A DNA stretch of 64,000 bases from an uncultured Myxococcales bacterium (GCA_903896545.1 CAITYF010000051.1:43147-107146), one strand, 5' to 3'; counted from the stretch's first letter, positions 8,848 to 18,466 are shown. Notes: generated from the sequence alone by a model not told the origin. A program made the numbers and translations.

Positions 8848-11094
8848 TCACTTCAACTCAATCTGCCGCAACAACGTCCGCACCTGCTCGTCAATCGCCG
8901 CCAGCTTCACCTGGCCTTCTACAAGCTTCTTGGCCACTTCCGCCTGCTTGGTCGCCGTCGTCGCCAACTGCCCGATCAACTTCTTGCGCAGATCCGCCGC
9001 GACCGGACCCAATGGCAGCGAGTCGAGGTTGCCCTGAATGCGCTGTCCGTCCGCGTCCAGAATCTGCTGCTGCCGCGCGAGCGTCTCCTGTTCGCGTTGC
9101 AGTTGCGCGCGCTGCTCTTGCGCCGCCAGAAGCTCGCGGATGGGCCCCGCGACCGCGTCCACGAGGTTCTTGCCCTGCAAGTAGTAGCGGAACGCGTCCA
9201 GCACTTGCGACGTCAGGCCCATCTCCACCATTTCAATCGGCGTCTCCTGCACCAGCTTGGCCTCGGCCTTGCCCTTGGCGGGAATTTCCACCGGTAGGTA
9301 GACGTCCGAGCCCGCACGCACCAGATCCTTGGGCGGATCGGCCAGATCCATGCCGGAAAACAGCGGCAGCTTGATGTACGCGAGGCTCGGCTTGTCGCGG
9401 TTGGACTCCAGCTTGACCGTGCGGGTCGCCACGCGCTTGCCCTGAATCGTGATGCGCCCGTCGATGATCTTGGCCAGATGCAGCTGGTCGACGCGCGCGT
9501 CCTGTTGCAGGTTCAGCGCGAAGCCGCCTTCCTTGGCGTACGGCACGAAGGCGGTCTCGTCCTTGGCCACGCGACCGATGAAGCCTTCGCCGGCAAACGT
9601 GTCGTCGACGTAGAGCGTGATGGGGCCGCCTTCAATCGTGGAATCCTTGCCGTTCTTCAACATGACGGCGCGAAACGGCGACTCGCCGGATTGCGGGTCG
9701 CGAAACAGGAAGATGTCCTTGCCATCGATCTTGCGCGAGACGATGTTGATGAGCGCGGCGGAGCGATCCGGTACTGTGATCGGCGTGGTCGCCTCGTACG
9801 CGTAGAGCGCGCCGACTTCGCGACCTTGCACCAGGGCCTGGGCTGAGCGCTGCATGGCGTCCCGCCGCGACTGTTCCTGCTGGCGGCGTGCCTGATCCTG
9901 CGCCTGCGCGCGTTGTGCCTGCATTCGCGAAGCGTTGGCCATCGCCTGATCGCGCGCGACGACTTCGCCTTCCTCGTCACCCGCGTCCATGAACATCTTG
10001 GTCGCTGCCGATGGCGCAAATGCCCCAGCGACGCTCCGCTTCGCCACGGAATCCCGGGCATTGCGGCGGTTACCCTTTACGCGTTCCATTGAGCCGCCGC
10101 CAGAACCGCTCGCAGCCTCCAGGCGGACGCCGCCGCCATACTCAGCGGCCGCAGGTGCCGGCGGTGGCGCAGGTGCATAGCCGACGTCTGGCTCAGGCGG
10201 TGCTTCGGCGACGTCGGGCAGGCGCGACGACAAATCCGGACGCTCGACGTTATGCGGCGTGTGTAGATTGTACTTGAACGACAGCGGCGACCCGACGACC
10301 AGCGTCAGGTTCACGTCATTCCACGGCTCGCCCGACACGTTGTCGACGACCGCCCAGCCTTGCAGTTGAATCCCTTTGCCCGCTTCCACCCACGCGCGGT
10401 ACGCCGGCCGCCACACCGGCACTTCGTGGATGTAGCTGATGATGAGGTCGTGGCTCTCATCGCCCGCGAGCCGCACCGTCACGCTCACCGGCTTCCAGGC
10501 ACCATCGGACTTGGAAATGTCCAGCGACTGCTGCAAACCAACGGACAGGGTTTTGTCGCCAATGGTCAGCCGCGTGATCTTGCTCACCGCGATGTTCTGC
10601 AGCTGATCCTCGTTGGCCATCAGCGTCAGCATCGGCTCGGAGCTCACCTGCTCACCGCCGGCGTTCACGTAATGCCGCTGCGTCGTTTCCACGCCGACGA
10701 CGCGCCCGTGCATCGAGCCTTCATCGCTGTCGATCTCGACTTCCGCGCCGCGCAGCACCGCGAGCAGGCCCAGCATTCCCGTCGCGTTCCGCACCTGCGG
10801 CGGCAATTCCTGCGCCAAGCGATCGCCCGACCGTTCCACCGGCAGCGACGCCGACGACGGCGTGCCGCCCGACAGATCCAGGACCGACAGCGACTTCAGG
10901 ACGTCGTTCACCTGATCGGGCCGCACGCGCAGTTCGACTTCCTTGCCGTGCAGCTTGCCGCGCCGCTCAAAATAGCCGACGCCGTTTTGGTAGAGCACGA
11001 CCTTGGTCACGGGCAATTCGCGCTTGGGTTCGACCATTTGTTGCATGGGAATGCAAGCGGGCAGGCCAAGAGCGAGCAGAGCGAGGCGGCGCAT
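8848..11094 (-). CDS. DUF4139 domain lipoprotein (mucoidy-inhibitor A-like)
   Basis: 748-residue exported protein. ATG 11094 begins a lipoprotein signal (MRRLALLALGLPAC). The mature part starts with the DUF4139/DUF4140-like opening (VTKVVLYQNGVGYFERRGKL), continues into beta-rich sequence with the conserved VDNVSGEPWNDVNLTLVVG stretch near residue 265, has a low-complexity Gln/Arg/Ala coiled coil near residues 385-430, and ends in a long helical region with Gln/Glu heptads. Biochemical function unknown. It lies just downstream of the MFS gene (65-base gap) and may share its transcript. Confidence 0.75.
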   Translation of the reverse strand: MRRLALLALGLPACIPMQQMVEPKRELPVTKVVLYQNGVGYFERRGKLHGKEVELRVRPDQVNDVLKSLSVLDLSGGTPSSASLPVERSGDRLAQELPPQVRNATGMLGLLAVLRGAEVEIDSDEGSMHGRVVGVETTQRHYVNAGGEQVSSEPMLTLMANEDQLQNIAVSKITRLTIGDKTLSVGLQQSLDISKSDGAWKPVSVTVRLAGDESHDLIISYIHEVPVWRPAYRAWVEAGKGIQLQGWAVVDNVSGEPWNDVNLTLVVGSPLSFKYNLHTPHNVERPDLSSRLPDVAEAPPEPDVGYAPAPPPAPAAAEYGGGVRLEAASGSGGGSMERVKGNRRNARDSVAKRSVAGAFAPSAATKMFMDAGDEEGEVVARDQAMANASRMQAQRAQAQDQARRQQEQSRRDAMQRSAQALVQGREVGALYAYEATTPITVPDRSAALINIVSRKIDGKDIFLFRDPQSGESPFRAVMLKNGKDSTIEGGPITLYVDDTFAGEGFIGRVAKDETAFVPYAKEGGFALNLQQDARVDQLHLAKIIDGRITIQGKRVATRTVKLESNRDKPSLAYIKLPLFSGMDLADPPKDLVRAGSDVYLPVEIPAKGKAEAKLVQETPIEMVEMGLTSQVLDAFRYYLQGKNLVDAVAGPIRELLAAQEQRAQLQREQETLARQQQILDADGQRIQGNLDSLPLGPVAADLRKKLIGQLATTATKQAEVAKKLVEGQVKLAAIDEQVRTLLRQIELK

Positions 11095-11159
11095 GGGGAC
11101 TCCAAGTCGCGCGGGCGAGGGCGCGTGCAGTGGAGTGTAAACCTGTGTGGCGTTGTGGG

Positions 11160-12437
11160 CTACATATCCGAAGCGCCGCGCGAATTGCGCCAGACGATTG
11201 CGCCCACACACGCGGCGGTGAAGACCGCGGACCCCAAAAGCGTGGCCAAAATGGGCGTGATGGAACCGTGGGCGCTGTCGTACATCTTGCCGATCACGAG
11301 TTCTTGGACGACCGAGCCGGCCGAGCCGATGCCCGAAATGATGCCGGACGCGCGAACCGCACCGCGGCCGCCGCCAACGTCCATCGCGCCCGCGCCGGTC
11401 AGAAGCGCGTCGGGGCCGTAAAGCGTGAAGCCGATGAGGCCGATGGACACGGCGAAGCCCGTGACGCTCTGCGCGCCGATGGTGAAGAGGAGCAAAGTGG
11501 CCGCGCAGACGCCGAGCACCATGATGAAGCTGACAAGGGCGCGGCGGCCGTGGAACAGCTTGTCCGACAGCCAGCCGGTCGCGACGACGCCGACGATGCC
11601 GCAGAGGTCAAAAAGTGTGGAAACGTAGCCGGCGTCGTCGCCCTTCAAGTGCAGGTTCTTCTCGAGGAAGAAGGGTGCCCAGCTCCACAGCGCGTAGCGG
11701 ATGAACTTCATCCCGAAGTAGGCGAACCCGATCAGGAGGACGGTAGTCCACGTGTTGCGCGACCACTTGGGTGTCGCGTTTCCGCCACTGCTTGCGGGAT
11801 TCTCGTCGTCGACGATGCCGGGTAAGCCAACGTCTTCGGGGCGATTGCGCTGCCAGAGGAAGACGACGATGCCGACGCCGGCGAGGACCAGAGCGCCCGA
11901 CCAGAACGCGAAGCGAAAGCCGTGGCGCGGCAACATCCACGCGGCAAACGCGGCCGCGGCGACGCCTCCGACCTGGAAGTTGGTCGCCCACACGCCCATG
12001 ACCGTGCCGCGCTCCTCGCGCCGGAACCACGCCGCCATCGTGCCGATGCTGTTGGACCAGCCGGTGGCTTGGGCGACGCCGTTGACGAACATCAGCGCGA
12101 TGAACCAGAGCAGGCTGTCGGTGAAGCCGAACGCGATGCTGCACGCGATGCTGAGCGTGATGCCACCCAGCAACATCTTGCGCGGACCCAAGCGCGGTCC
12201 GATGGCGCCGGATGTAAACTGTCCGAGCGTGTAGGCCAGGAGGTAGGCGGCGTAGACCGCGGCGAGGTCGGTTGCTTGCCAGTGCAACTCGCGGCCGATT
12301 TCCGCCTTGGCGATGGAGTAGGGGCGACGGCAGAAGTAGTAGCCCGCGTAGCAGAGCCACGTGCTGACGAAGATGCGCCAGCGCCAAGAACGGAGCGCAG
12401 GCGGGAGCGGGCTGAGTGTGGAGGCGGCGGTCGTCAC
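11160..12437 (-). CDS. MFS transporter, organophosphate:phosphate antiporter (GlpT/UhpC) type
   Basis: 425-residue inner-membrane transporter with about 12 membrane segments. The opening (RIFVSTWLCYAGYYFCRRPYSIAKAE) matches the N terminus of the GlpT/UhpT/UhpC branch, which exchanges phosphorylated sugars or glycerol-3-phosphate for phosphate. GTG 12437 is chosen because the longer frame to 12698 would run through a tRNA gene and its terminator. The start is not backed by a strong ribosome site. Substrate is inferred from family. Confidence 0.8.
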   Translation of the reverse strand: MTTAASTLSPLPPALRSWRWRIFVSTWLCYAGYYFCRRPYSIAKAEIGRELHWQATDLAAVYAAYLLAYTLGQFTSGAIGPRLGPRKMLLGGITLSIACSIAFGFTDSLLWFIALMFVNGVAQATGWSNSIGTMAAWFRREERGTVMGVWATNFQVGGVAAAAFAAWMLPRHGFRFAFWSGALVLAGVGIVVFLWQRNRPEDVGLPGIVDDENPASSGGNATPKWSRNTWTTVLLIGFAYFGMKFIRYALWSWAPFFLEKNLHLKGDDAGYVSTLFDLCGIVGVVATGWLSDKLFHGRRALVSFIMVLGVCAATLLLFTIGAQSVTGFAVSIGLIGFTLYGPDALLTGAGAMDVGGGRGAVRASGIISGIGSAGSVVQELVIGKMYDSAHGSITPILATLLGSAVFTAACVGAIVWRNSRGASDM

Positions 12438-12491
12438 GCAGTCGATTCTGAACGAGCATGCGCAAAAGCGACAGCGCCGCGAGGCACACGC

Positions 12492-12525
12492 GACAAAAAC
12501 GCCAAAGGCCCCGTGAGGGGCCTTT
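12492..12525 (-). terminator. Rho-independent terminator of tRNA-Ala
   Basis: Perfect 9-bp stem AAAGGCCCC/GGGGCCTTT with a 4-base loop (12504-12525), followed on the minus strand by GGCGTTTTTG. It lies about 35 bases past the tRNA 3' end. Confidence 0.85.
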
Positions 12526-12559
12526 GAGGCAAGCGATAAAGCTTCAAGGTTCGGGTGCT

Positions 12560-12635
12560 TGGTGGAGCCAATGGGGATCGAACCCATGACCCCCTGAATG
12601 CCATTCAGGTACTCTCCCAGCTGAGCTATGACCCC
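12560..12635 (-). tRNA. tRNA-Ala (anticodon GGC)
   Basis: 76-base cloverleaf including an encoded CCA end. Acceptor GGGGTCA pairs with TGGCTCC (one G-T and one T-G pair), the anticodon arm is CCTGA-ATGGCAT-TCAGG giving anticodon GGC (reads GCC/GCU), and the T arm is ATGGG-TTCGATC-CCCAT. A terminator follows. Confidence 0.95.
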
Positions 12636-12716
12636 GATGTACCAGAACCTTGGCCAAGCGCACGCGGCGTTTGACGGCCAAGATGGTAGCAAGGTCACGC
12701 TCTCGTTGCAAGAGGC

Positions 12717-15700
12717 TCATTTCACGCAGCGCACGCGGAAGCTGTTGGTGTTGGTGCTGCCTTCCGACTTGCCTTCGCTGAAATAAACGCTCCAAATTTC
12801 GGAGGTTGAGCCGCCTGCGCCGGGCGTTGCCCAGAACCAGTCCGAAGGCGTGTTGGGAAAGATCGTGCTGTTGATGGCGGGGCCGCTGACGGTGCGATCG
12901 ATGATCGTGCGGAGCTCGACGATGGTGGGGACGCGCCAGTCGGTTTCGCCGTTCACCAAGAGCGCGCCGCAGTAGGTGGGGCCAGCAGGTGACGGGATCG
13001 CCGGGCTGAAATCCTGCTGCCACTTGAGTCCGGTCCACGCGTCGATCACGATCCCATTGGCGGCGGTGAACCGCGGCTTGGGTGGCGTGGCCGTGGTGCC
13101 GCGCACGCAGCGCACGTGGTTCATCGTCGTCATCTGCGCGGGCTGCTGCGTGCCGATGACAAAACTCACGCTCCACGCGTTGCCGGTGCCGTTCGCCAGA
13201 GGCGTCGCGCTCCAATACGCCAGCGTCACGTTGGTCTGCAGCAAGTTTGACGTCGCCGGATTGGACTTGGTGAAGTCGATGAGCGTGTTGAGCTCCGCCA
13301 AGGTCGGCAAGCGCCAGTCGGTTTGACCGCCGAGGTTCAACGCGACGCACTTCAGCACGGCGTCGTTCCAGTTGGCCTTGTCGTTCGCCGGGCTGGGCTG
13401 TTGCCACGTCAGGCCCGTGGCGTCGTCCGCGACCATGCCGCCGCCGATGTCGGTCAGGCTGGCGAGGGAGAGCGGCGAGGCGCCCCAAACGGGGATGTCG
13501 GCCGCGCAGACGGTCCCTGCGCCACTTGGCGTGCTCACGTAACCGGGCGAACACGTGCAAGCGCCGCTGCTACAGACCGCACCGTAGCCGCAAGCAGTGC
13601 CGTCAGCCATGTCGGTGTGGAAGCAGCCGTTCTGGCTGAAGTCGCAGATGTCCGCGGTGCAAGGGTTGCTGTCGTCGCAGTCGCTGAGGTTCAAGCCGAC
13701 GCACGTGCCGGAAGCCGCGCACGTCGCGTTGCCCCAGAGATCGGTGCGCGCAAGTCGCACGTTGCCGTTGACGATGCTGGAGAACGCGAAGCCGTCCATG
13801 AGCGCGATCGCTGACGCATCCGCCGCTGCCGTCTGGTGCGTCCAAAGTTGGTTCCCATCGACGTCGGTGCGCATCTGAAAGCTCGGAATTGCGCCGCCCG
13901 TCAGCAGAAGCCCGTTGGGGAGCGCGAGCAGCGCCGTGGGTGCGAGCACGCCCGCGTAGCCGCGCGCCCAGAGCAAGGTGCCGTCCAGACTCATGGATGC
14001 GATCCCCGTCGCTGTCCCCACCGCGAAGCCATCCGCCTGAACCGCCAACGGCACGACGCTGCCCGCGTTCAGCGTGTCCAGCGCTTGCTCCCAAACGCCA
14101 TTCCCGGCTTCATCCGTCCGCGCCAGCCAAATCTTCTCCGCGCTGCCCGGCGTCGCGATGGTGCCTGCGACGACACAACCGCCGGGAATCGCCGCCACGC
14201 GGTGCGCCACGCGCGCCTTGCCCCCGCCGTTCCAGGTCTTCTGCCACTGCTGATCGCCCGTCAGCGAGGTCTTGATGAGCATCGCGTCTGGCGTCGCCGT
14301 GCCGTTGCTCCGCGTCAGTCCGGCGAGCACGTAGCCGTCGTTGACCGCAACAAGTCCGTTGACCCACTCGTCCGCCGACGTGCCCAATTCCGCGAAGACC
14401 GTCTGCGTGCCCAACGCGTCGGTGACGAGGAGGAACGGGTTTTCCTGATTGCTGTCCGACGCGACCGATCCCGCCACCGCGTAGCCCGCGCCCGCGTTGA
14501 CGACCGCCGCGACTTGTCCTGCGTACGAACCGAGGCTGAACGTCTTGTCCCAGAGCACCGCGCCCGTCGCGTCCGTGTGCAGCAAGCGGGCGTTGCCCGG
14601 ATACGCGCCTTTGGTCGTCGCGGTGACGGTGAACCCGCCGCCGCCGGTGGTGACCGCTGCAACCGCCGAATTGCCGCCGTTGGTGGTGATGACCTTGTCA
14701 AAAAGCTTGTCGCCGCCGCCGCCGCACGATCCAGCGTTACACGTCTGCGCGGCGATGCACGCTTGACCATCGCTGCAATCGGAGCCGTTCGCCAGGTCCT
14801 TCCACCAGCAGCCCGCCGTGCCCTGGCCGCAGAGGTCGGCGGAGCAGGCGTTGCCGTCTTCGCAGTCGTTGGTGAAGCCGGCGCACGGACCGGAAGCGGC
14901 GCAGGTGGCGTTGCCCCAGAGGTCGGTGACTTGGAGCCAGGCGCCGGTGCTGCCTGCCTTGTCGATGGCCCCGCCCGCCAGCCAAAGTCGATTCTCGTGG
15001 GCAACGACGGCTCCGCCGAATCCGCTGCCGAACGTGACGCTGTACGTCGTATTGCCCCACGCATCCAAGCGCACCAAGCTCGTGAGGTTTACCCCGCCGA
15101 CGTCCTGACTGTCACCGGTTGCGGCGAAGCCGTCGCCCACGGCGCTGATACTTCGGAAACCATTTTGCACGACGCTCCACGTGCGGTCCCAGAGCACGTT
15201 GCCGTCGTCGTCGACGCGCACGAGCCAGGCGGACTGTCCGTTCGCGCCTTTGCCATACCCGCCAGCGAGGTAACCGCCAGTCGTGGACAATCCGGTGAGG
15301 AACGAGTCGTCGCCGTCGCTCGCGCCATAGGTCCGCTGCCACAACGTGTTGCCGTCGTTGTCCAGTCGGGTGATCAGGCCGTCGAGTTGGACGTTGGAAT
15401 TCGTCCCGATCGCGACGAACCCGCCGTTTGCAGCGCTCACCGAGACGAAATACTGATCGAACTTCGAGGCGACCGTATGCGACCAGCTCACTTTGCCTGC
15501 GGCGTCGACGCGCACGACAACGCCGCGCATACCGGGACTTGTCGTGTTGCCGACCGCGACAAAACCATCGCCATCGACAGCGACGTCTGCCAAGAATGCT
15601 TCTCCGTTGTTCGAGAACAGCGTGCTCCACACTTGCTTGCCGGCCAAGTCGACTTTCACCAGCCAAGCCTGACTGAGGCCCGGTGTTTCCGAGGCGTTCG

Positions 15701-16697
15701 TTCCCACGACGACGTACCCATCTGTGACGCCGACGACGCCTTGCGCGGAGCCCGAACCGGGTTTGCCGTAGACGTTATCCCAGACGACGACGCCGTTCTT
15801 GTCGGTCTTGCGCACCCAGAAGTCCGATTTGTACGTGTTCGGCGCGAAGTTCGCGTACTTCGCCCCGACAGCGATCGCCCCATCGCTGACCGGCAACACC
15901 GCGTTGAAGACATCACCGTTTGCTCCCACGGTCTTCGTCCACAACCCCTCGCTCCCCGTGCACGTCGTCTGCACGCACACGTCGCCCACCGTGCACGCGT
16001 TCCCGTCGTCGCACGTCGTGCCGGCTTTCACCACCGTGTTCACGCAGCCCATCGACGCGTTGCAGCTGTCGTTCGTACACACGTTGCCGTCGTCACACGA
16101 CTTCGTCGCGCCGGTGCAGACGCCGCCCAGGCACGCGTCGTTCTCGGTGCATTTCTTGCCGTCGTCGCACGCCCATCCGTCGACTTTGCTGCTGGCCACA
16201 CACTTGCCGGTCGCCGAGTCGCACTTTTGCGTCGCGCACGGCAGTTCCTCGCAAGCGACGCCTGCGCACAAATCCGCGTCTGGAGCGTCCATTTCCGCGT
16301 CAAACGTGTCTGAAACATCTGCTTCAACGTCAGAAGAAGCTACTTCTGCGTCCAAAGTATCTTCGTTGGCGTCCGAGGAGCCTGTGTCCGCATCCGCGGA
16401 ATCTTCCACGGCGTCAGAAGAACCTGCTTCTGCGTCCAAAGAAGTTTCTTCTGCGTCCAAAGAAGCGCCGTCGCCTGCCGTGGAATCTATTTTTGTGTCC
16501 AAATCTGCGGAATCGACGTCAAAAACCGCCAAATCACCCAAAACCGTGTCAGTGCCTGCGTCCTCGGCATCCAGCGCGTCCACGGCGGCATCGGCGCCTG
16601 CGTCGGCGGCGTCGGTGGGAAAGGCGTCCTTGGGCGGCACGGGAATCGTGCACGCGGTCGCAAAAACGGCACAGAGGAAGAGCGCGCGTGCTTGCAT
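12717..16697 (-). CDS. Giant lipoprotein: repetitive tether, Cys-rich module, beta-propeller-like repeats, two DUF1566 domains
   Basis: 1,326-residue exported lipoprotein (lipobox FATAC). Residues about 25-145 are an Asp/Ala/Ser/Glu tether with a drifting SSDAxE repeat, encoded by DNA less GC-rich than its surroundings. Residues about 145-255 are Cys-rich, in the C..G..CVASS..C.D.K style of EGF-like tandem modules. The middle is made of about 50-residue units with VVGVTDGYVVVG / AVGDGFAATG / LWxRTWG motifs, suggesting one or two propellers, interrupted by a second Cys cluster. The end has two DUF1566 domains (TDWRLPTLAELNTLID and TDWRVPTIVELRTIID). Likely surface adhesion or binding. Its start overlaps the upstream TPR gene stop (TAATG). 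Confidence 0.75.
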   Translation of the reverse strand: MQARALFLCAVFATACTIPVPPKDAFPTDAADAGADAAVDALDAEDAGTDTVLGDLAVFDVDSADLDTKIDSTAGDGASLDAEETSLDAEAGSSDAVEDSADADTGSSDANEDTLDAEVASSDVEADVSDTFDAEMDAPDADLCAGVACEELPCATQKCDSATGKCVASSKVDGWACDDGKKCTENDACLGGVCTGATKSCDDGNVCTNDSCNASMGCVNTVVKAGTTCDDGNACTVGDVCVQTTCTGSEGLWTKTVGANGDVFNAVLPVSDGAIAVGAKYANFAPNTYKSDFWVRKTDKNGVVVWDNVYGKPGSGSAQGVVGVTDGYVVVGTNASETPGLSQAWLVKVDLAGKQVWSTLFSNNGEAFLADVAVDGDGFVAVGNTTSPGMRGVVVRVDAAGKVSWSHTVASKFDQYFVSVSAANGGFVAIGTNSNVQLDGLITRLDNDGNTLWQRTYGASDGDDSFLTGLSTTGGYLAGGYGKGANGQSAWLVRVDDDGNVLWDRTWSVVQNGFRSISAVGDGFAATGDSQDVGGVNLTSLVRLDAWGNTTYSVTFGSGFGGAVVAHENRLWLAGGAIDKAGSTGAWLQVTDLWGNATCAASGPCAGFTNDCEDGNACSADLCGQGTAGCWWKDLANGSDCSDGQACIAAQTCNAGSCGGGGDKLFDKVITTNGGNSAVAAVTTGGGGFTVTATTKGAYPGNARLLHTDATGAVLWDKTFSLGSYAGQVAAVVNAGAGYAVAGSVASDSNQENPFLLVTDALGTQTVFAELGTSADEWVNGLVAVNDGYVLAGLTRSNGTATPDAMLIKTSLTGDQQWQKTWNGGGKARVAHRVAAIPGGCVVAGTIATPGSAEKIWLARTDEAGNGVWEQALDTLNAGSVVPLAVQADGFAVGTATGIASMSLDGTLLWARGYAGVLAPTALLALPNGLLLTGGAIPSFQMRTDVDGNQLWTHQTAAADASAIALMDGFAFSSIVNGNVRLARTDLWGNATCAASGTCVGLNLSDCDDSNPCTADICDFSQNGCFHTDMADGTACGYGAVCSSGACTCSPGYVSTPSGAGTVCAADIPVWGASPLSLASLTDIGGGMVADDATGLTWQQPSPANDKANWNDAVLKCVALNLGGQTDWRLPTLAELNTLIDFTKSNPATSNLLQTNVTLAYWSATPLANGTGNAWSVSFVIGTQQPAQMTTMNHVRCVRGTTATPPKPRFTAANGIVIDAWTGLKWQQDFSPAIPSPAGPTYCGALLVNGETDWRVPTIVELRTIIDRTVSGPAINSTIFPNTPSDWFWATPGAGGSTSEIWSVYFSEGKSEGSTNTNSFRVRCVK

Positions 16698-17800
16698 TAG
16701 AACCGCCCCGCGAGCGCAAAACCGCCCACATTCGGCACCAAGGAGACCTGCGCGTTGCCCGACGTCGCCAGCAGGTACGAGCCCACGCCGACCGTCGCCA
16801 CGCCCACGCCCAGCAGCGCCCAGCCCGAACTTTGCAGCGTGCCAATCGACTGCGCGCGGCTCGTCGCGTCGTCAAACGTCACGCTGCCGTGGACCACTTG
16901 CCCGTCGTAGTTCAGATCCGCGTTGAACTGGCTTTCCTGCATCTTGCCCACGATCAGGAGCACCGCGCCCGTCACCGCGACCACGCCGCCCGCGCTCAGC
17001 GTCCAAATGCCTGCCGTGCGTCGCGCATTGGGCTTCTCTTTCGGCGGCGGTAGCGTGAATGTCTTGTTGGGCCTCACCAGCAGTTCCGGCTTCGTCTCGA
17101 CCGGCTGCGGCTTCTGTTCAACCGGTTCCGGCGGCTTCTCAACCGGCGCCACAACCACGCGTTTCCCCGCCAGCGCGTCCAGCATCGCTTGCGCCTCGGC
17201 GCGATCCGGGGCGTTGCCCGGCGCGCGTCCCAAGTATTCTTTCAGCCACGTCGTCGCTTGCTGGTGATCCTCGCTCTCCTTCGCCGCGCGCGCCGCCTTC
17301 AGCAGAATCGCCAGCCGATCCTCGCGCAGGCGCCACGCTTCACCGTAGGCCGCCGCTGCCACGCTCCACTCGCCGCGTTTTGCCGACCGATCACCCGCCT
17401 GAACCTTTTCATCTGACCGCACGCCGTCGAATTCAGTCAGGTAGACCTTGGCCTTGGCCACGCGCGTCGGATCGGCGTTTTCCATGGCGACAAACTGCCG
17501 GTAGTGCTCCTCAGCGCGCTCGCGTTGCCCCGCCGATTGCTCCGCGCGTGCTGCACCGTAGAGGTAATTCGGCTCGGACGCGTCGGTATGCCACGCCTCC
17601 AGGTACGCCGCGGCCGCGCGATCCATGTCGCCCGCTTCAAAGGCCTTCGCCGCTTGTTGGGCCAGCGCCACCGCGGTCTTCTTGCCGTCAATCGCCCAGG
17701 CAGGCAACGCGAGAGCCACCAACAGCACGATCAGCAGCGCGCGCAAACGCCGCAGAATCCGCAGCGGATTTTCATTCGTTCGCTGCTGGTTGTGCGGCAT
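16697..17800 (-). CDS. Exported TPR-like protein with C-terminal membrane segments
   Basis: About 367 residues. The N terminus is basic then hydrophobic (LLIVLLVALALPAWA), a signal peptide or anchor. Residues 35-200 are helical pairs of TPR type (AAAAYLEAWHTDASEPNYLYGAARAEQ). A Pro/Glu/Lys-rich linker with repeated KPPEPVEQKPQPVETKPE follows, then two Gly/Val/Ala-rich hydrophobic segments and a short beta tail. It is coupled to the giant lipoprotein through TAATG, so the two probably work at the same surface. GTG 17809 is an alternative start. Confidence 0.7.
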   Translation of the reverse strand: MPHNQQRTNENPLRILRRLRALLIVLLVALALPAWAIDGKKTAVALAQQAAKAFEAGDMDRAAAAYLEAWHTDASEPNYLYGAARAEQSAGQRERAEEHYRQFVAMENADPTRVAKAKVYLTEFDGVRSDEKVQAGDRSAKRGEWSVAAAAYGEAWRLREDRLAILLKAARAAKESEDHQQATTWLKEYLGRAPGNAPDRAEAQAMLDALAGKRVVVAPVEKPPEPVEQKPQPVETKPELLVRPNKTFTLPPPKEKPNARRTAGIWTLSAGGVVAVTGAVLLIVGKMQESQFNADLNYDGQVVHGSVTFDDATSRAQSIGTLQSSGWALLGVGVATVGVGSYLLATSGNAQVSLVPNVGGFALAGRF

Positions 17801-17815
17801 TGGACTCACGCAGGC

Positions 17816-17864
17816 AGTCTAGGGCTCGCCGCGCGGCAACGTCAACGGAAGAACGCGGTTGACG
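17816..17864 (-). promoter_or_regulatory. Candidate promoter for the TPR/giant lipoprotein pair
   Basis: Minus strand TTGACG (revcomp at 17840-17845, inside the left palindrome arm), about 18 bases, then TAGACT (17821-17816). Its predicted start lies only about 8-10 bases before the start codon, so the leader would be very short. Confidence 0.35.
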
Positions 17865-17868
17865 TTGC
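17836..17868. promoter_or_regulatory. 11-bp perfect inverted repeat between divergent genes (candidate operator)
   Basis: GCAACGTCAAC at 17836-17846 and GTTGACGTTGC at 17858-17868, separated by 11 bases. Each arm contains a TTGACG -35 box, one pointing left and one right. A dimeric regulator or folded nucleic acid here would touch both promoters. Confidence 0.6.
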
Positions 17869-17887
17869 TGCCCCGCTTCCTTACGCT
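17859..17887 (+). promoter_or_regulatory. Candidate promoter for the PilZ gene
   Basis: TTGACG (17859-17864), 17-base spacer, TACGCT (17882-17887). Transcription would start near 17894, about 39 bases before ATG 17933. The -35 box is in the right arm of the palindrome. Confidence 0.5.
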
Positions 17888-17932
17888 GCAAAGGCGACGT
17901 CGCCCCCCAGTCGACTGCAAAGACAATTCAGC

Positions 17933-18406
17933 ATGAGCACCCGCGACGATCAGCCACGGTCCGAGACAGCCATTCGCCCGACGACGGCCGAGGCGATGTC
18001 GATTACCGGCAACCATCGCATGACCGGACCGATTGAACGTCGCCACTCGCGTCGCGTGACGGTCGACCTGTTCGTGCAGGAAAACGACGGCGAACGCACG
18101 TGGATGCACCCGGCGACCAACCTGAGCGCGTCGGGCATCTTCATCGAGAGCCACTCGTACTCGCTGCGCAACGCGGTGGAACGGCAGTTCATCGACCTGC
18201 AGTTTCAGTTGCCCGACAAATCGCCGCCGATTCGAGCGCGTGGGCAAGTTCTGGGCGCGCGCCGAGTCCGCGGATTTTCCCACGGTTTGGCCGTGCGCTT
18301 CCTGGAACTGTCTGACGCCGATCGCGACCGTCTGGCGGAATTCGTCTCGCGGCGTCTCGCTGCCGGTGATGGCGAAGGCCCAGAGGATCAGGCCGCGCCG
18401 ACGTAA
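17933..18406 (+). CDS. PilZ domain protein (c-di-GMP receptor)
   Basis: 157-residue cytosolic protein with both c-di-GMP contact motifs of the PilZ family: RRHSRR at residues 36-41 (RxxxR) and NLSASG at 63-68 (D/NxSxxG). Such proteins bind c-di-GMP and usually alter motility or surface polysaccharide. The signal fits gliding or surface behaviour, but no partner gene is next to it. ATG 17933 is used because the frame upstream is antisense to the TPR gene. Confidence 0.85.
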   Translation: MSTRDDQPRSETAIRPTTAEAMSITGNHRMTGPIERRHSRRVTVDLFVQENDGERTWMHPATNLSASGIFIESHSYSLRNAVERQFIDLQFQLPDKSPPIRARGQVLGARRVRGFSHGLAVRFLELSDADRDRLAEFVSRRLAAGDGEGPEDQAAPT

Positions 18407-18466
18407 ACGGCGACGTTTGTCCAACACTCAACATGCTGACCTCAGTCCAACACCAACGCTCGTCGG

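Noticed and set aside
11160..12698. Long N-terminal extension of the MFS transporter
   Set aside because: It would translate through tRNA-Ala and its terminator. The membrane protein begins properly at GTG 12437.
13836..16313. 825-codon open frame on the plus strand
   Set aside because: It lies antisense to the DUF1566 lipoprotein. The translation is Arg-rich and featureless, with no ribosome site.
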